Below the pieces are notes generated by a model, which did not search any database, was not told the origin of the DNA, and was given only the letters and a program-made list of their open reading frames with translations. 64,000 nt of DNA. Source: Nematocida ironsii (Eukaryota > Microsporidia). The number at the start of each line of letters is the position of its first letter. Position 1 is the stretch's first letter. This document shows, piece after piece, positions 60,786 to 64,000 of this stretch. The position numbers and the translations under genes are program-made. The DNA lies in NCBI GenBank assembly GCA_001642415.1, contig LTDK01000173.1:1-64000 (forward strand), given 5' to 3'.

Positions 60786-62789
60786 TTAGACAAAGAAAAC
60801 GTAGTATACAGAAGAGCATATACTTATTATAGCAAAGGCTATTGCCACCATACTTATAACGGTTTTTGTTCCTGAGCTGAATGAGCTAGAATCATTTGCC
60901 TTAGCCTTCTTAGCAGATCCACCAGCTGATTTCTTAGACTTGTTTTTGTCGGAGTCCTTTGAACATAGGTTTTTGTTAACATTACCTTTTTCATCCACAG
61001 GGCACTCTCCAGTGAATGTGTCTATAAAGCAGCCATTATCATTGCAGTGTAATTTCAGTAATTCTTCAATGCAGACACATCCAATGACCTGTATTCTATC
61101 AGCCTGAGCACACTCAGTGTTTGTGTTCCATACTACAATTGATTTGTGTGGAATCTTGCTTACAGTGCACCTGCTGTGCTCATACACCTGCTCGCCACAT
61201 GAACATCCCAGAATGACCTTCTTGAAGTTGTTGCAGAGTGCAGGAGATGCAATAATTATCTTTTCAAGCTCCTGCTTTGAAACATTCTTATGTATGAAGA
61301 GTGAGTGTGCATCAATGTATGCGAGATATCCAAGAATCTTTCCATAGTTTATCTTTAAATGGTGAGTTCCGTATAAGACCTGCACAACATAGTAGTAAAT
61401 AGATGCGGATAAAATCTTGTGGTTTTCTCTGTTCTTAATTGCATATGCAATGCCTGGCTCAATCACTTGCTGGATATTTGTTAGATCTCTGTATGACTTA
61501 GTATCTAGTGGCAGCTGAGATATTTCAATTATCAGTGATTGCAGTGCAAACATAAGAATTTCTAATGACTCAATGTTATTTGGATCATATTTGCAATTTT
61601 CATCAAAGATGTGTGCGATAGTAATCTCCCCGTATATATTTGAAATTTCTGGGCTCGTCTTCTTTATATGTATTTTGTTAGGTGTTGCTAAATACTTACT
61701 TGGAATAATATCGCCCAGACCCAGGTTGTACATATTCTTCTCTAGGTTGGTCTTTGTGACAAACACGCCCTCGGAGTTAATGATAGCTCCATTTTTTTTG
61801 AATGAAGAAGTAGTTCTATCAGAGCACAGATTCTTGTTTACTGACTTGCTCTTGAATGCCTTTAGCAGCACGGTATTAATCAATTTTCTGTTGGAGAAAA
61901 CTTCTGCCAGCTTGGAAAATAGAATGCTCTGAAGGTTCTCTATGTTAATGTCAATATACTTTATTCTCGGCACTGTTTTTTGTGGGGGATGATTAAAGAA
62001 GCTTGTCTCTATAAACTCTGGAGTCATTTCTCTTACAAATATATTGTTTTTTTGAAGAACGTTCCGGGTTGGATCGTGCTTCTCTATGCTGTATTTTACA
62101 TTCAGGGAGTCTGGATAGCTCACATGCTCTTCACTGATCTTAACTCTGCTGTCATCCATATCAAAGGTGGGGATGAAGTACTCCTTGCGCAGCTGTATGG
62201 TAATTCTTCTGTGCTTTGGCTGTACTATGTCCTTTAAGTCATCAAAGGTCATGTTAAATTTACTCCTGAACATACTCCTCTTGGCATGAATAAAGTATGT
62301 TAGGATACTCTGCATGGGTATCAACATACCAACTGTATTGGTTTCTAGCGAGCATAAAATATTGCTGACCTGCACCTCTGCAATGGGAAGAAGAGTCAGA
62401 TGAAGGCCTTTAATGTTTTTAAGACTGTTAGCAGAAAATTCAATTCCAACCATTTCATTGTCGTCTATTTTAAGTCTTTCTATACACTCAAAAATGCTAT
62501 AGCTTCTTAATGATATGTGCACTGTGATGTAATCTGTGTTGTCATCTATGACCTGAGCAGTCATAGGAATGGAAGATGCAATGCGAACAGTTTTTAAGGA
62601 ACCTGGTGTAATACTTCTAGGTGTAATTGGAATATACATATTGTTCTTAGATACACTAGAAGATGATTTAGTACTTCTGGATTTCCAAAATCTGTTTGTA
62701 TTAATCTGCTCATGCCTAAGGCATACACTGTGTCTTGCTGCAAGTATAAGTAAAATAATACTTGTTCCAATGAAGGACAACTTTACCAT
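60786..62789 (-). CDS. Type I membrane protein with Cys-rich juxtamembrane region, unknown
   Basis: From the first ATG the protein has 667 residues. It opens with a signal peptide (MVKLSFIGTSIILLILAARHSVC), has a long extracytoplasmic part, then about 10 cysteines between residues 540 and 635 (ILGCSCGE, SRCTVS, TECAQA, VIGCVCIEE, KLHCNDNGCFID, GECPVD, NLCSKD). A Lys/Ser-rich linker follows, then one C-terminal transmembrane segment (TVISMVAIAFAIISICSSVYYVFFV) with no cytosolic tail. Paired Cys spacing suggests a disulfide-bonded fold, and the stem-like linker recalls surface proteins. No family was recognised. The gene follows the subtilisin gene in the same direction. A cell-surface or spore-wall role is plausible. 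Confidence 0.78.
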   Translation of the reverse strand: MVKLSFIGTSIILLILAARHSVCLRHEQINTNRFWKSRSTKSSSSVSKNNMYIPITPRSITPGSLKTVRIASSIPMTAQVIDDNTDYITVHISLRSYSIFECIERLKIDDNEMVGIEFSANSLKNIKGLHLTLLPIAEVQVSNILCSLETNTVGMLIPMQSILTYFIHAKRSMFRSKFNMTFDDLKDIVQPKHRRITIQLRKEYFIPTFDMDDSRVKISEEHVSYPDSLNVKYSIEKHDPTRNVLQKNNIFVREMTPEFIETSFFNHPPQKTVPRIKYIDINIENLQSILFSKLAEVFSNRKLINTVLLKAFKSKSVNKNLCSDRTTSSFKKNGAIINSEGVFVTKTNLEKNMYNLGLGDIIPSKYLATPNKIHIKKTSPEISNIYGEITIAHIFDENCKYDPNNIESLEILMFALQSLIIEISQLPLDTKSYRDLTNIQQVIEPGIAYAIKNRENHKILSASIYYYVVQVLYGTHHLKINYGKILGYLAYIDAHSLFIHKNVSKQELEKIIIASPALCNNFKKVILGCSCGEQVYEHSRCTVSKIPHKSIVVWNTNTECAQADRIQVIGCVCIEELLKLHCNDNGCFIDTFTGECPVDEKGNVNKNLCSKDSDKNKSKKSAGGSAKKAKANDSSSFSSGTKTVISMVAIAFAIISICSSVYYVFFV

Positions 62790-63468
62790 ATGCAAACTCT
62801 CTTCTGCACATATTTATACACTAAAAGTGATAGATGAATATCATAAATACAAGAAACAAACAAAGAGTGACACCCCAAAACAAACAAAACAATATAAAAA
62901 TAAAAACAAAAACAGCAAAAACAGACAAGATATCTTAATGTAAACAAACACCTAAGGCAATAGTAAACATCTAAAAGGCGTAAAAACAAACAAAAATCAA
63001 TAATTTATAAAAATAAGCCTGCATGAAAATTATTGCCATAAATACTCTCAGTACACTGGATTCCCACTGAGCTATATGCACTCTATTATATTTTTAATTT
63101 GGCTAGAATTGGATATGTACATAATTAATTTATAAATTTACTTAAATAACTCATTGAATATATTCATGTATTTAATTATACGGGCTGCTTTGAATTATGT
63201 CTTATAAGAATACTAGCTGAAATTAAAAATAATTTCACTTATTTTCAATTATAAACACTCTATAACTATTCCAGAATAAATTATAATTTTTGAATGTATT
63301 CATAATATTATTTTGGGTTATATACAAACTCTTTAACATATCTTGTCTATGAGTTTCGGGGTATGTTAAATAAATGTTTGTTCATCTGGGTTATTTATAT
63401 GAGTTTATATAAGATTATGCAAGCAATATCTATATATAGATTTATTTCCGGTTATTAAAAGTTTTATA
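62790..63468. other. AT-rich divergent intergenic region
   Basis: A 679-bp gap with an A-rich run (about 62860-62930, repeats of AAACAAA and AAAATAAAAAC) and several GGGTTAT/TTCGGGGT half-sites (near 63315, 63355 and 63390) like the recurrent intergenic motif. No ORF was credible. Confidence 0.45.
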
Positions 63469-64000
63469 ATGAACCAGATTAAAGAAGAGACTCTTCCAAA
63501 TAAAGAAGATCCTGATATAACCCGAAATAGTCTAAAAGCACTGGGCTGTGCGTTTACAGATGAAAACTCAGCAAGTTTTCTGGAAACAGATTCTTCTAAC
63601 TATACACAAAACAAGACCCAGCAATCACATAAATCATCTTTTAATACTGTGTTGAACATGTATCGCACAGGCGCAGATAATATGTTACAGGAGAAGCTGT
63701 GTGTATCACTCTATTGGTTCGTTGTCTTAAAGCCTGTTCTTATTGTATTTATAGAAAGGCTGAATAAAGAAAAACTTATACCAGAGACAGTAAATATATT
63801 TGCTATAAGACCAAATGGTGTGGCAAATTTAGATTATGCAATATACTTGCTACTAGAGCACAAATGGGTTCTACGCAAGAAACACTCTATCAGTAATTCA
63901 GAACTATCTCATATTCTCACTGTGCAAGATAAACATCTCCTTAGGCAGCTTTACAGGGACAAGGATCGCATACATAGTATACTGCAGGAACTGCACAATA
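63469..64000 (+). CDS. Unknown protein, partial at right edge
   Basis: The frame opens at an ATG at 63469 and continues without stop to the edge (about 177 codons). The first about 60 residues are polar and Asn/Ser/Thr-rich. A helical part follows, with alternating hydrophobics (KLCVSLYWFVVLKPVLIVFI, LDYAIYLLLEHKWVLRKK) and charged helices near the edge (DKHLLRQLYRDKDRIHSIL). No family was recognised. The early codons contain the sequence AACCCGAAAT, a match to the intergenic motif. Confidence 0.55.
   Translation, partial: MNQIKEETLPNKEDPDITRNSLKALGCAFTDENSASFLETDSSNYTQNKTQQSHKSSFNTVLNMYRTGADNMLQEKLCVSLYWFVVLKPVLIVFIERLNKEKLIPETVNIFAIRPNGVANLDYAIYLLLEHKWVLRKKHSISNSELSHILTVQDKHLLRQLYRDKDRIHSILQELHN

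Noticed and set aside
1..64000. tRNA genes
   Set aside because: I looked for GGTTCGA-type B boxes outside coding regions and found none with a matching A box.

Overview
The window looks like a piece of a microsporidian nuclear genome, most likely Nematocida-like (lineage by inference). It is AT-rich, and its eukaryotic core genes are intronless, shortened and packed tightly, with 19-40 bp between many neighbours. They sit among large AT-rich genes for secreted or membrane proteins that I cannot place in any known family. No tRNA, rRNA, transposon or CRISPR was recognised. The only assembly gap is a run of 50 N inside a tandem repeat.

Layout. 1-15 kb: a septin cut by the left edge, a large unknown protein, DED1-type helicase, CAF-1 p60 (CAC2), a tiny secreted peptide, beta'-COP, and a protein ending in a RhoGAP-like domain. 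15-20 kb: a lineage-specific membrane or secreted protein and an ABCG-type transporter with degraded ATPase motifs. 20-31 kb: TAN1, SPB1, MED31, NEDD8, two basic disordered proteins, asparaginyl-tRNA synthetase, a repeat field, RPL11, NIF3 and SNU13. 31-36 kb: a second member of the lineage-specific family and a secreted Ala/Pro/Val-repeat protein that could be a spore or polar tube protein. 36-49 kb: karyopherin-like protein, RRN3-like factor, small membrane protein, PX-like protein, Mis18-like protein, NOC4, SDA1, tubby-like protein, ITPase and NOP2. 49-64 kb: triple-SANT protein, proteasome beta2, tail-anchored protein, a coiled-coil/membrane protein divergent pair, SPT3, secreted subtilisin, type I membrane protein, and a partial unknown gene at the right edge.

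The housekeeping genes fall into a few programmes. The largest is ribosome production: RRN3-like, SNU13, SPB1, NOC4, SDA1, NOP2, RPL11, with TAN1 and AsnRS serving translation. Others are chromatin and transcription (CAC2, Mis18-like, MED31, SPT3, SANT protein), protein turnover (NEDD8, proteasome beta2) and membrane traffic or cytoskeleton (SEC27, PX, RhoGAP, septin). The lineage-specific secreted proteins, subtilisin and repeat protein probably face the host or the spore wall.

Three non-coding patterns stand out. A 10-bp element (AACCCGAAAT / ATTTCGGGTT) recurs in many intergenic gaps whatever the gene orientation, often as a direct repeat spaced exactly one helical turn. Three divergent gene pairs have start codons only 28-33 bp apart. 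Many housekeeping start codons are preceded closely by a T-tract. Several starts given here are the first in-frame ATG, because longer frames would need GTG or TTG initiation.
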